In this document: one piece after another, positions 54,801 to 64,000 of the stretch
How the letters are laid out: each line of letters opens with the position of its first letter
How positions within the stretch are numbered: position 1 is the stretch's first letter
NCBI GenBank assembly: GCA_013368325.1
Contig: JAACJK010000003.1
Coordinates: 372,001 to 436,000, forward strand
Reading direction: 5' to 3'
From: Ephemerocybe angulata
Taxonomy: Eukaryota; Basidiomycota; Agaricomycetes; Agaricales; Psathyrellaceae
Length of the DNA stretch: 64,000 nucleotides
Position numbers and translations under genes: made by a program
The notes under the pieces: generated by a model
The model's database searches: none
What the model was told of the DNA's origin: nothing
What the model saw: only the letters and a program-made list of their open reading frames with translations

Positions 54801-55579
54801 TTCCATGTCCCCTGATCTTGTGGAATATAGGCGAACTAGAATCGACTTTCATGCGAACATTCTGTCGAGGTGCCAATCTTCGGGGCCTCTTGGCGGATGC
54901 AGCGGAGATCAAGGCCATCCAGACAGTCAAAGACGCCTTCCAGCGATTCTTCAAATCCGACTTCAACGGCTCATTGGGGGTGGACTTGACCCAACTAGGT
55001 GCCGGTTCGGACGTGGATACAGTCCCTTACTTTGAAGACTTCGGGATCACCTATCCACTAGCCGATGCAGACTTTCAAAACCTATCGCTTCTAACCTCGA
55101 CTTTGGCCCCAGGTTCGACGGCTGAAAACAGAATCCAACCCCGCCGAAAGGTGAAGATACAGGGCGTCGACTTTACGAACAGAAGAACGTCGGTCAAGAA
55201 CTGCCAGGTCACCTTCACCCATGGGACTACCTCCCACTATGGACAAATAGAGCAGATATTTGCTCACAAGATTTACGATCCCACTCGAGATGCCACCGTC
55301 GTGCTGAATTATGCTCGCATATTCGCATACTTGGAGGTAGACGTCGACGAAGCTTCGACCGACCCATTCAGACAATTCCCTCTTCTCAAGACAAGGATAG
55401 TGAAGAACCAGTTTCACCCTAGCGCGATGATTATCCCAACGTCTGCCATAGTTAGCCATGCTGCTATCTGTCCGATGTCGAGCGAAAGGCTGGCAATCAT
55501 GTGTCTGGGGCGAGTGAGTACTAACGGGAGCTGGCCTCAATTAACTGTGCGCTAACGTCCCCAACTTTTCCAGAACTGA
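51831..55579 (+). CDS. tnp2-family (CACTA/EnSpm-like) transposase
   Basis: Transposase of the Transposase_21/tnp2 type seen in agaricomycete CACTA-like elements. Exons fit 51831-52145, 52208-52585, 52639-54149, 54207-54776, 54831-55513 and 55574-55579 (ending Arg-Asn-stop), with introns of 53-62 nt. Landmarks: MVLCTCTECMLF start, a central hydrophobic stretch, FACCPSCYAMHKP and CDFKAFKEGSPCNAVL (Cys-rich), IPGPGEPDVDEMNNVM, ALVCDLPAARKVAGFASYSS, CSLC, VRWSDFLTLPYWNPIDF, VVDSMHSLFLGNCQNLCREL, then KGYGRLSADQWRVFCTVSLV and LGPVHGWWTFAFERYNGIIQ. One single-base frameshift at the C6 run 51866-51871 separates the first 14 residues from the rest; otherwise it is open for about 1,150 residues. It may be recently active or an assembly error there. 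Confidence 0.8.
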
Positions 55580-58163
55580 ATCTCAATGATTTCTCGACAG
55601 AATGCGCTCAGAATGTAATTTGATACTTCAGTCAATGAATGAATATGTTTTTCTGGCTGCCTACCCGGCTTCAGATGGAACCGCGTTTTCTTTCGGCCAG
55701 TGTGCCGCGTCTCTATACAGTCCATCGCTGACTCGCCTCAAACTTTCCTCACCGGAGCTGCTCGATCGCCATCTGGCCTCTGACTGAGGTTCGGATACCG
55801 AGACGTCGATCCACACCACCAACCCTTGACGCCGACCACCACCTCTACTAATGTCTCGCACAGTCCACAAGACTGCAGCTGACTGGTAACCGCAATGATA
55901 GTATACAGTCTTAAGATAGTCGGGGACTATATAGAGTGGTTTGCGCTAGTTCTGCGCAAGGTATGTCAACGCTTGAATTATCAAAGCGACTTACGTTCCT
56001 GAGCGAGTACTCGGTTATCGCACCCACGAACGTCCAACCTTCCGCCGCCCCAGTTCCTGCCAATCTGCTTCGCCCTAACGATATGTCCTGGCGTCATCCC
56101 AGGTGCTCATTCCCAATCACAGATATGCAATAAACATCCCATCTTACAGGGACGGAGCGGGTGCGATGGCTCAGAGGCTCAAGTTGCCTGTAGCTTCCCC
56201 ATCCCCACCAGTGAGGACTCATAGGCGCCCAACGCCCAACGCCCAACGCACACACTCGCCAGTACTTGTGAAAGTGGATTAAAGTGGTCATCATTATTCG
56301 CGCGGTGCGATTTCTTCGTCACTCGAATTCTAGGATCTGGCACACACACAGCCTTCGACACGCAGTTGAACAGAACGACATACCCGGACCGTCGATGCAG
56401 CAAGACACCGAAGGCAGTACGGCTCCGCAAAGTTCACTGAGCGCTCGACATGCATCGCCCAGAAACGATGGGCCCTGACTTGATGTTACGGGTGTCTAGG
56501 AGGCGACGTCCGTTAGCATGCAATATATTTCAAGTCCAATCAGCTTACCGAGTTCTCCATGAAACGGGCAGCAGTCAGCACAGGCAGATCCACAACAGTG
56601 AGTACAGCACTCAATTAGTTGGCACTACATGTAGGCAGAGTATATAGGAATACTCCATGTCCAAGCCACCTTCAAGCTTGAAGATGCATCAGTATCAACC
56701 GACAACCGCATCAAGCGACGAACTAACCTTTGGCACCCACCTCAGAGTTGTGCAGGGCCGGGAGAACTTCCCTGTCTACCAAAGACGACGGCGACCGCTC
56801 CAGATGAAGTCTAGTCTCACGGCACGTTTGGAACGCACCATGTTGAAGTGCACGAAGTCGCCATCCTGGCCCACGAATTCAACCTACTGTTTGAACTCAT
56901 CCTGACCTGGTGTGGGCGCCCAGTGCCATGTGCCGCGTTTAGCTTCCCGTCTTGCCCCCTGCTGCATTCTTGTGCTGTGGAACCAAGTGTTGGGTGGCTA
57001 TATGTGCCAGGTAGTTGCGAGGCTGAGGTCGGGCGAGACTCTGGGCATCTGCGTGAGTTACAGGACTTTCTTAAAGAAAGGTACTCACCTGGAAAGTCAC
57101 GCGAATCTCGTCAGCTGGCTGGCTACGACATACGGAAGACTAAGGTTCTCTCGACTTGCTCTCGGCACTCTGTGGGCGAGAGACGCTCCTGGAAACTTCG
57201 AGTTCAAAACATATCCAGCAGTAGAAGTTCCGAGTCGCTCATCAAGCCTCATGAGCGAGGATGCTCAGGTTATCATAACGGTGATCATGAGCGCCGACTC
57301 CCGACTGGTCACAAATTGCCCAGGCACATTGTTCATCACAAATTCGAGGATGTACCCCGGTATGAATCGTAGAGGTCAGGGAGGTAGTCGTACGTGGGCA
57401 CGATGACAAGCTTAATCGGCCCATTCTTGCCATTTGGCCATTAAGTTTCGTCTCAGGTTGCAATCCCATCGAGGCTTCAAGACAGGCCAGGTGAGCAACA
57501 GCACAAAAAGGGGGGAGAAAAAGATACGCACATATCACCGATCGCCCCTTTCCGCCTCTCGGGCTCTACGACGACTCCCAGCCAAGGCGGGACGTGGATG
57601 CACATGGCTCAAGCAGCGACGATGTATCGCCTGACCAGTAAAACAGAGGCCCGGGAGAATTGTAGTGCCGGAACCGTACCTATGGGAAATGAAGCCATAC
57701 TGTGACGCCGTCAAGACCCAGCTCAGGTATACAAGTCATCGAGGCGTCAAAATCTCCGGCGTCGTCCCAGAGCGCCTGTGTGACGACATGATGGTCCAGT
57801 CAGAGCAACGAGGCCCGAGGTATAGTTATAATTATCAGCTTCCGGCTACTGATCATGATCGAATCATATCGATCACCGAGATAGGGGCTACGACCGCCGA
57901 GCACATCGCGATTCGACATGAGGCTTGTAATTAGCGCGCGCTTTAAGCGCCTGCCCAAAAATGATGTCACCGAAAGCCCATGAACATATGTACCAACCAG
58001 CTATGACACCCTAGTACACAGAGTGCAGTCAGACATCCCCGAGAGCTTGTAATATGAGAGTAACCTGGGCGCCCTGCGCATGAAGAAATGATCCATGCCT
58101 TCCGCCCAGAACATGGAAGGCCGCCCACTTCCTCCTGAACCTCAAACTATACGAGAGGACTCA
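55580..58163. other. no confident gene; possible minus-strand exons
   Basis: Candidate minus exons: IKLVIVPTYDYLPDLYDSY (about 57410-57350), RSQPADEIRVTFQ ending at a GTGAGT donor at about 57091, and VEFVGQDGDFVHFNMVRSKR..RLDFIWSGRRRLW with a stop at about 56785. These look like one spliced gene, but the joins could not all be kept in frame. CGCCCAA is repeated three times at 56225-56245. The rest is unassigned. Confidence 0.35.
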
Positions 58164-59173
58164 TTAGCGATTCCACACCAATTTGAAAAGGAGCTTCGTA
58201 CCTTTACATACTTCATCATCCCCGGACATGTGCCATCCACTTCGAGAAGGGTTCGTCGAAGATCCACACATAGACGCCACCCTTAGCTTCCATGTTGCGC
58301 CTCCGACGAGTTGCGGAAACCCGAGATTTGTAAGAAGAGGCGTGGAGTAGAGGGACCGGCTTGGATACTCGCGTATAGAATTAGGACAGGATGGATCCGT
58401 ACCGCAGTGGTGGTCTCCGATTGCCTCGCCCACATTCTTAACCAACGAAAAGCCGAGGGCTGCTAACCTGTCCAGCGCAGGGATAGGCTCTGTGTATGTG
58501 CATCCATCAATGGGGACAGGAATCGTGAGAAGACCCTTCCTCGACCACAGCAGCGCCGGATAGAGACACACGACCTCGTCGGCTGAGATAAAATTCATGA
58601 GAAGGGTTGTCGGGGCCTCTGTGAGCAGTGCGACAGGCGCGACCTTCGACGATATGATCAATATCTCTTTATCGCAAGTTTTGTGTACCAACTTGCGAAC
58701 CTCGCGAACGTTCTGGCCATAGTAGCGATAGCCGAGAAGTTCGCAGATATGGTTCGGAAGAGTGGCGACCTGTTCAAGCTGATACAGACTTGTAGGTCCC
58801 CCTTCGCCTGCTTGATCGTGGAGCTGCTCGTCGGGGGGGCCCATACCCGGGAGGGCTCGGTCTTCGCAATAAACCTCGAGAACCCGAACCTCGAGAACCC
58901 GGTAGGGCGATATCCGGGGGTCGATAACATGAAGGGCGGCCATCCCGCCGATGATAGCTCTACTGTACTGCATTCCTTCAAGAAAGGCAATGGGATCGAG
59001 CCCAAAGGACTCGAGAAGGCGTGTGACGCGGGTAACCGTCTGGTCGGAGACGAGGCGCCTCATGCGCGGATTTGCGAGGAGAAGAGGTGTTCGATCCTGA
59101 AATGGGGTTGCGTCGATGACCTTTGTAGCAAGCTCGGTCGGAAGTCTATTGACTGGAGAGCAGTTCTGGGCGT
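58164..59173 (-). CDS. conserved agaricomycete protein, nucleotidyltransferase-like
   Basis: Minus-strand exon after an acceptor at 59174 (TTTGAACAG). It begins INRLPTELATKVIDA-like (NRLPTELATKVIDATPFQDR), resembling an F-box-like start, then TVTRVTRLLESFGLDPIAFL, SRAIIGGMAALHVIDP, ICELLGYRYYGQNVREVRKL, EILIISSKVAPVALLTEAPT and LLMNFISADEVVCLYPALLW. The order (GG..AL.., EI.LI.SS, TT.LMN.I..D...CLYP) is what I recall from an abundant agaricomycete family thought to have a nucleotidyltransferase-like fold; the activity is unproven. A perfect 15-bp tandem duplication (58872-58901) adds VLEVR. Near 58280 the frame changes to RRRNMEAKGGVYVWIFDEPF and returns at HMSGDDEV, suggesting a small intron or a frameshift. 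An upstream exon starting near 59271 is possible. Confidence 0.58.
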
Positions 59174-60933
59174 CTGTTCAAAGGGGCTATTAGTCAATAT
59201 TATAAACGCTGTGCCGTGGACTGACTGTGGCGATCTTCACAAACGGCGCAAAGTGGTATATATGCATCGCTGAGCGACTCGGAGGGTAGCGCCCTTTTAA
59301 CACGGACAGACATTCAACGCTGGATGGCAGACAATGTGAGTGGGCGTATCACCCCGAGCTCTCAGAATTTAAAATAGTCAAGGTTTTCCACATCCGTACT
59401 AATGCGCTCTAGTAGGCATTGGGAGAGGATCTGAATCTCGATGGTGACAGAGCGGGTTGTGATCGATGATTGTTGGTGAAAATCTTACCTGCGAACTTAT
59501 TGGGGTTCGGGATGGTGTTCCACATGACAGGGTATAGCATGGTATCCGAATCTGGGCCGTATTAGCTCGAAACACATGTACCATGCAGAAGGGCGTTCCT
59601 GACTCCACAAATCGCTTCCTTCCAGCTTTCTGGCGCCGTGCAGTTCAGAATATTCGTCCCGAGTCGTTGGCGTACGGAAATCACCCGGAAGAGAAAGGAA
59701 GGTACAAAGGAGGGAGTGAGAATTGTTCTAGAGATCGTTGGCTACGATCGTATCTGAAAAGGTGATCAATTAATGGCGAGCTGGCTCTCATAGGCTCTCA
59801 TGGGTCCCGTTGTTTGTGGTGTGCCTTCAGGGTCCATTGGTCCTTGGGGGTAACGAGGTTTAAGCAAGATAAGTTGGTGCCGCCCGGTTTATACCAGCTC
59901 GAGCGAAAAGAGTGTCCTCATGCATTCTCAATGAAGGTGCCAGTGGTCATTGAGTAGAAAAGAGATGGGAGAGATGGCTTATAATTATACTTACCCAATG
60001 TAATTTTACGACTGGCGCTTGAGTGCCGGCCCAGTTTGCCGCTCGACTAGGCGCCGGGCTTCAAATTTGATACGTCGGAAGGTTGGCTTGGTCCCATTCT
60101 CCCCATGTCGAACTGCCAATTTCTAAGCGCAGGACGCTCTCCGGGTTCTTTAGACACGCGATCACAAAACAGCGATAGTGATACCTCAATGCTACAGCTT
60201 CCACGGCCTCTCATTCGCGCCATCTTGGGGTCCGTCCGACCAGGTCGCCGTGTTGGTGGGGCGGTAGACGCCGATGAGGAGAAGCTTGCGAATCCACGGT
60301 GAATGCTTGCAATGCGCATACCTCGTATTTATCAGTCTGAGACTTGCGCGAACTTGAGACAAGGAGTATAAGGAGTCGGAAAGCAGATTATGAGGGTCAA
60401 AATACCAGGATAGATATCTGGTCAGATTCACGGGCCACGCCTGCGCTCGTTCGCTGGACCTAGCCTGCCTGACAATCGGCTGGCCTTGCACGAAAGCCTG
60501 TACCCACATAGGTCGGCGCTGTGAATGGCTTTAGGCTCAAAGACGTAAATTTCCTCGCAGGTTCGATCGTAAGTCCGTAGTTAAAAAATCGTGATAGATT
60601 AGTTCTCTCCTCCACATACGACACGAATGGGCCCCTTTCAAAAGAGAAAATCAACCTAGGGTGAATCGATCAAATAAGCCCTTGTACCAGAGTTGATGCT
60701 ATGGCACTCACCGTTAAAGCTGTCCGCGAGGCCTCTATCGAGGAACCTTCACTGCCGAATGACCTGTCCGTTTCTCTGCCTCGTGTTAAGGTTACTAGAA
60801 CCGTTACCGGAAACCCGAGGAGGTTGCGGTGTATATGGTGGGGGAGACTCGGCGTGGCTGGGACCCTGGCGATTGGCCAAGGGGGTTCTGGTATCCATAG
60901 TCAACACTACGTATGTGATCATGAGAGAAGGAG
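59174..60933. other. no confident gene
   Basis: Short frames only. A minus frame 60509-60192 (MWVQAFVQGQPIVRQARSSE...) is open for 105 codons but has no motif. TATATATGCATC near 59257-59268 could be the core promoter of the minus gene to its left. Confidence 0.4.
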
Positions 60934-61384
60934 TTAGTGGGCTAACCGGTTTGAACCTGCCATGAGTGTGCGCGAATCTTCTCCTGCCTGAAACTGTGAG
61001 GCCTGTCGACGAGGAGTCCAGCCTAAGAATTGGATGTCGGAATCCTCAGAATCCGAGTCGGAAGAAATGTATTGCGGATCTTCCTGATCCTGCGAGGACT
61101 CTGCACTAGAAGGCTCGCCCGAAGCTAAGATGTCCTGAATACACAAAAGGACCGTCGCTTGCGGAAACTTGACATCCAGCGCACGAACAACCGCTGGTAC
61201 GTCTGTCGTTCTGCTCCTTCTCAGTAACATCGCTGTGACAGCAACATTTCTCGCGGACGGGTCAAGAAGCACGGACGATAAGAGATCCTCTAAGATCACC
61301 TGCGACTTTATCCTGGCGCCATTTGTTAGTTCCTAGACCACGAACAACGAGATATAAGACTCACTCGCTGCGTCCTGAGGACAT
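60934..61384 (-). CDS. small acidic-tailed protein, unknown function
   Basis: Two exons: 61384-61365 and 61312-60934, with a 52-nt intron (GTGAGT..GCCAG). The product is about 132 residues, starting MSSGRSEIKSQVILEDLLSS. The first two-thirds is helical and leucine-rich (VLLDPSARNVAVTAMLLRRS, VVRALDVKFPQATVLLCIQD). The last third is acidic and Ser-rich (SSAESSQDQEDPQYISSDSD, SEDSDIQFLGW) and ends NRLAH. I do not recognise a family; the IQFLG motif after an acidic run resembles SUMO-interacting or adaptor-binding tails, which is only a guess. Clean start, splice sites and stop support a real gene. Confidence 0.55.
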
Positions 61385-63071
61385 CGTGCCACCAGTGGAA
61401 TTGTCTCGAGAGAGGTTCAAATTCTCGAGGATATTGTTCAAGAGCTACTCCAGGGTTTAGTCCTTATGATCAGCTAGAAATATCCAACTCCAACTTACAT
61501 CCATTCTGCGAATCGTTTCAGGACAGGGCTGGCGAACCGATGTGGAGGGAAAGGTACAGGAGCTGAATGGAAAGGCTCAAGGGTATTTCCTAACTCGGAG
61601 TCTTAAACCAGCACGATTGGAGGGCGACCTCTGATCATTCGAAGTTCCGTTCTATCACCAGATTACCAGCAGTACAATTAGCTTGATCAGCTGAATGATA
61701 GCATGAGTTGGGGATATGACATGAAAGTAGATATTTCGGCACAAAACAAGTACGGATAAGATCACAAATCCTGGCAAAGAGGAGCTCACTTTTGTCAAAC
61801 AGTTGTTCCTCTGTTGTGGGCTTTGAATGGAAGGTAAAGAGACTGTGCGAGTAGACGGGGTAAGCGATCTGAGCTTCATGAAGGGGATATATCATGCGTA
61901 GGCATATATACGGTGGTGCTGCGCACACTTGCCTAAGTCGGTCTTTGGACTCGGAGAGAATACCCTCGCCCTAGTTGAGAAGTTTGAGCGCAGTAGGCTC
62001 GAACGGCAGCAGGAATCCTTTCTGCAAATTTCAGCACAATTAGCTGAGAGAATCGTCCATTTGACCATAGACTCAACGGCATTAGGTGGTGCTCTTAGCA
62101 CGGACGGTACAAGGCTCGACTTGAGTTGAAGAGAGGGTCGTGGGGGGAGAATGGCGATCGTCTGATTCAAATAGCTTTTCTCGCGTCGGTCGGGTTGTAT
62201 GGAGGGCGACAGAGCGCAACTTGCGAGACAGCGATACCGGCGGCTAGAGTGCGAGTGCATCCTCCTGGTAATCTAGAGAAGCGAAGTTAGGTTTGAAGAA
62301 ATGACAATAGCTGCTCACCTCGCCAAAAGAGCGTCATAAAGAAACCTATCTTCTTACATGGCAGCATTGTAACATATTCCCGGCCTGGCTAGGACGCAGC
62401 GGCAGATGCATGTCTACCGAAGTCCCCAAGGTCACAGCAGCAGGAGGCTGTGAGCCATGCGACGTATCTTCATCTAGGTCACGGCTATGGGGAGAACCGC
62501 TCGAAGACTCTTGCCAGCCTGTGTTGCCGTGCGACCAATCCGAAGGAAAATTGTCAATTCTTCTACGGGGCAAATGCCTATGTTTCCCGATTTGAAGTTC
62601 AGTCAGTATTATACTCGGAGAAGGGAAGAGCTTGAGCACGGCTTACGATGCGGCTTGAGGGACTGGACTCGGTGAAATGCCTGCAGAAGCAGACAACGAA
62701 GTGCCGCAAACAACGAACTGCACATCCAATCGACTCAGACAGGGAACTCGCGGAGCAAGGTGTCGCCCTTCAAAAGCACTATCGCCATTTGAGCGGTGTT
62801 TAGTCGAACACAGCGAGTGTGTGGATGCAGAGAACTATGTTGTCGTGGTCACTATACAAACTCGCCAAACGCCAACGGGCCCTATCATTGTGCCAAACAA
62901 GCAACAACATTCTAAATATAGAACCTTGATAGGCGCCCTCAGCTGGAATGGGCGGACTAAGAAAAAGTTTGCAGAGACAGCTTCTTTCACGGCTCGTAGA
63001 AAATATAAGATACGTTGTATGCCTCAGAAATTAGGTTTAATTCACACTGGCTACACTCGTCCGTACCAAAA
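61385..63071. other. no confident gene; possible plus exons
   Basis: A plus frame at 61929-62129 (VFGLGENTLALVEKFERSRL..IVHLTIDSTAL) has good helical composition and could be a last exon. Plus frames 62410-62595 and 62677-63075 are open but unrecognised. Strand and structure are undecided. Confidence 0.35.
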
Positions 63072-63624
63072 CTAATCTTTCACACTTCTGTCCCGTCTAT
63101 TTTTCAGAAACATCGAGGCGAAGTCCTTCACCGGCCAAGCCTCAGGGTAGCCGCGAAAAAACGGGAACTGATCAATCACCTGAGGCATTCGAAAGTCAGG
63201 AGACCCTGATTGAGATGGGAACATGACGCGCTGCACTTACCGCATCCGTAAAATTGACCTGTTTTTTGGGGTCTTGGTCCTCGTAGAGGGATTCCGAAGT
63301 TCCCTCGAAATGCTTCAAGCAAAGTGCCTGAATCGCTAACTATCATCGATGATAGTAGATCCTTAGCAAAAAAACCGACAGAGGCTTTGGGAAGCATACC
63401 TGAACGACTCGATACGACACTTCATCCCAATCAAGCTTGTCTTTGAGAGAAAACCCACCATCGTTCGGCTTCCCTCTGCTTCCATGAGGCCGAGGGGGCT
63501 TAGCTTTGGCGGCGGCGGCGGCATCACGGAAAGGGAAATATGAGGCCTCTCCTTCTCGACGACGCAATGTGCCCACTGTGGCAGTTGTCACTGTCATATC
63601 AGGGTCATCTATACGATGATTCAA
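63072..63624 (-). CDS. small three-exon protein, agaricomycete-type, unknown function
   Basis: Exons 63624-63400 (or from the ATG at 63597), 63327-63241 and 63179-63072; introns are 72 and 61 nt, all phase 0. The product is 130-139 residues. It begins MTVTTATVGTLRRREGEASY, has a basic Ala/Lys/Pro linker, SLKDKLDWDEVSYRVVQ, then LCLKHFEGTSESLYEDQDPK and the C-terminal block VIDQFPFFRGYPEAWPVKDF, ASMFLKNRRDRSVKD. The F...Y..AWPV.DF....LKN ending is one I recall from many small agaricomycete proteins of unknown role. Start choice between the two Mets is open. Frame, splice sites and stop are intact. Confidence 0.65.
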
Positions 63625-63980
63625 TGCCGCGAAATTTGGAAGAGGGTATATTGGAACAGACTTCGGTGTATGGAAGGCTCCGTTCCTTGGGCAACAATGC
63701 GCACCAAGGGAAAGCTCGTTCGATTGGTGGATACCACTTCATAATCAAGGCTGGAGCCTCTTTCATTGTACAATGGGAAGCTCGTCCGATTGGTGTGAGG
63801 GGAGTAGTGAGGGCGAAACATGATGGCTGTGTCTCGATTCGAAAGAGAGGATACATATATACTCGTGCCTATCACATGCTCTATATATGTATCACAGTGT
63901 ATATTTCGCAGATTCAAGCTCCAGCTCGTTCTTCTACTTCCTCAGCACCATCTCGCGATCTGACTTTCCCCGATATAGAT
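63625..63980. other. intergenic
   Basis: Probable promoter side of both neighbours. GAAGCTCGTYCGATTGGTG-like 18-bp direct repeats occur at 63713 and 63779. CTCTATATATGTATC at 63879 could be a TATA-type element for a plus gene to the right. Confidence 0.4.
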
Positions 63981-64000
63981 ATGTCTTCTGTGACTTCGAA
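63981..64000 (+). CDS. possible gene start cut by window edge
   Basis: ATG at 63981 gives MSSVTS to the window end. It is preceded by a pyrimidine-rich leader (TTCTTCTACTTCCTCAGC) and, about 100 nt upstream, a TATATAT stretch. The product cannot be judged. Confidence 0.25.

Overview
The window looks like genomic DNA of a basidiomycete fungus, most likely a mushroom-forming agaricomycete. Introns are short (about 48-72 nt) with GT..AG ends. The recognisable families are typical of that group: F-box and BTB proteins, a fungal XPG/GEN1-type nuclease expansion, Plavaka and tnp2 (CACTA-like) transposases, a Crypton-like tyrosine recombinase, Tad-like LINEs and a TET/JBP dioxygenase relic. No database search was possible. 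Family names rest on motifs and remembered family features.

Left part (1-33 kb) is a transposon graveyard. A minus-strand Ty1/Copia element (about 1.5-11.3 kb) is split by two plus-strand LINE copies, each with a 14-bp target duplication. A TET/JBP relic lies at its left edge. Next, a palindrome-rich DNA element (PAL-2, 12.6-16.3 kb) contains another LINE copy flanked by about 103-bp repeats and a 1-kb Mutator-like element with a 9-bp target duplication. Then follow a decayed Plavaka transposase (16.3-18.3 kb), a repeat called E here, an unknown spliced gene (19.1 kb), a Crypton-like recombinase gene (20.1-22.7 kb) broken by a related palindromic element (PAL-1, 8-bp target duplication), and an XPG-family nuclease gene that keeps its active-site acids (23.5-25.3 kb).

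At 26.5-29.8 kb a multi-domain agaricomycete gene is broken by a 1.9-kb inversion. Undoing it on paper rejoins the reading frame and also rebuilds repeat E. From 30 to 31.8 kb a minus-strand array of degenerate exon-like modules follows, then a small two-exon gene (33.1-33.6 kb) that looks like the N-terminal part of the same family as the inverted gene.

Middle part (34.5-39 kb) holds dead copies of host-type regulatory genes: a GATA-finger factor with nonsense codons in its glutamine-rich tail, an Ala/Gly-rich fragment, and a PAK/STE20 kinase lacking its N-lobe.

Right part (39-64 kb) is gene-poorer but has better preserved genes: a BTB-type protein (42.6-43.7 kb), an F-box protein (47.3-49.2 kb), a nearly intact tnp2-type transposase (51.8-55.6 kb), a conserved nucleotidyltransferase-like protein (58.2-59.2 kb) and two small spliced genes (60.9-61.4 and 63.1-63.6 kb). 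Several intervals (about 39-42.6, 43.7-47.3, 49.3-50.8, 55.6-58.1, 59.3-60.9 and 61.4-63.0 kb) contain open stretches on both strands that I could not resolve into genes.
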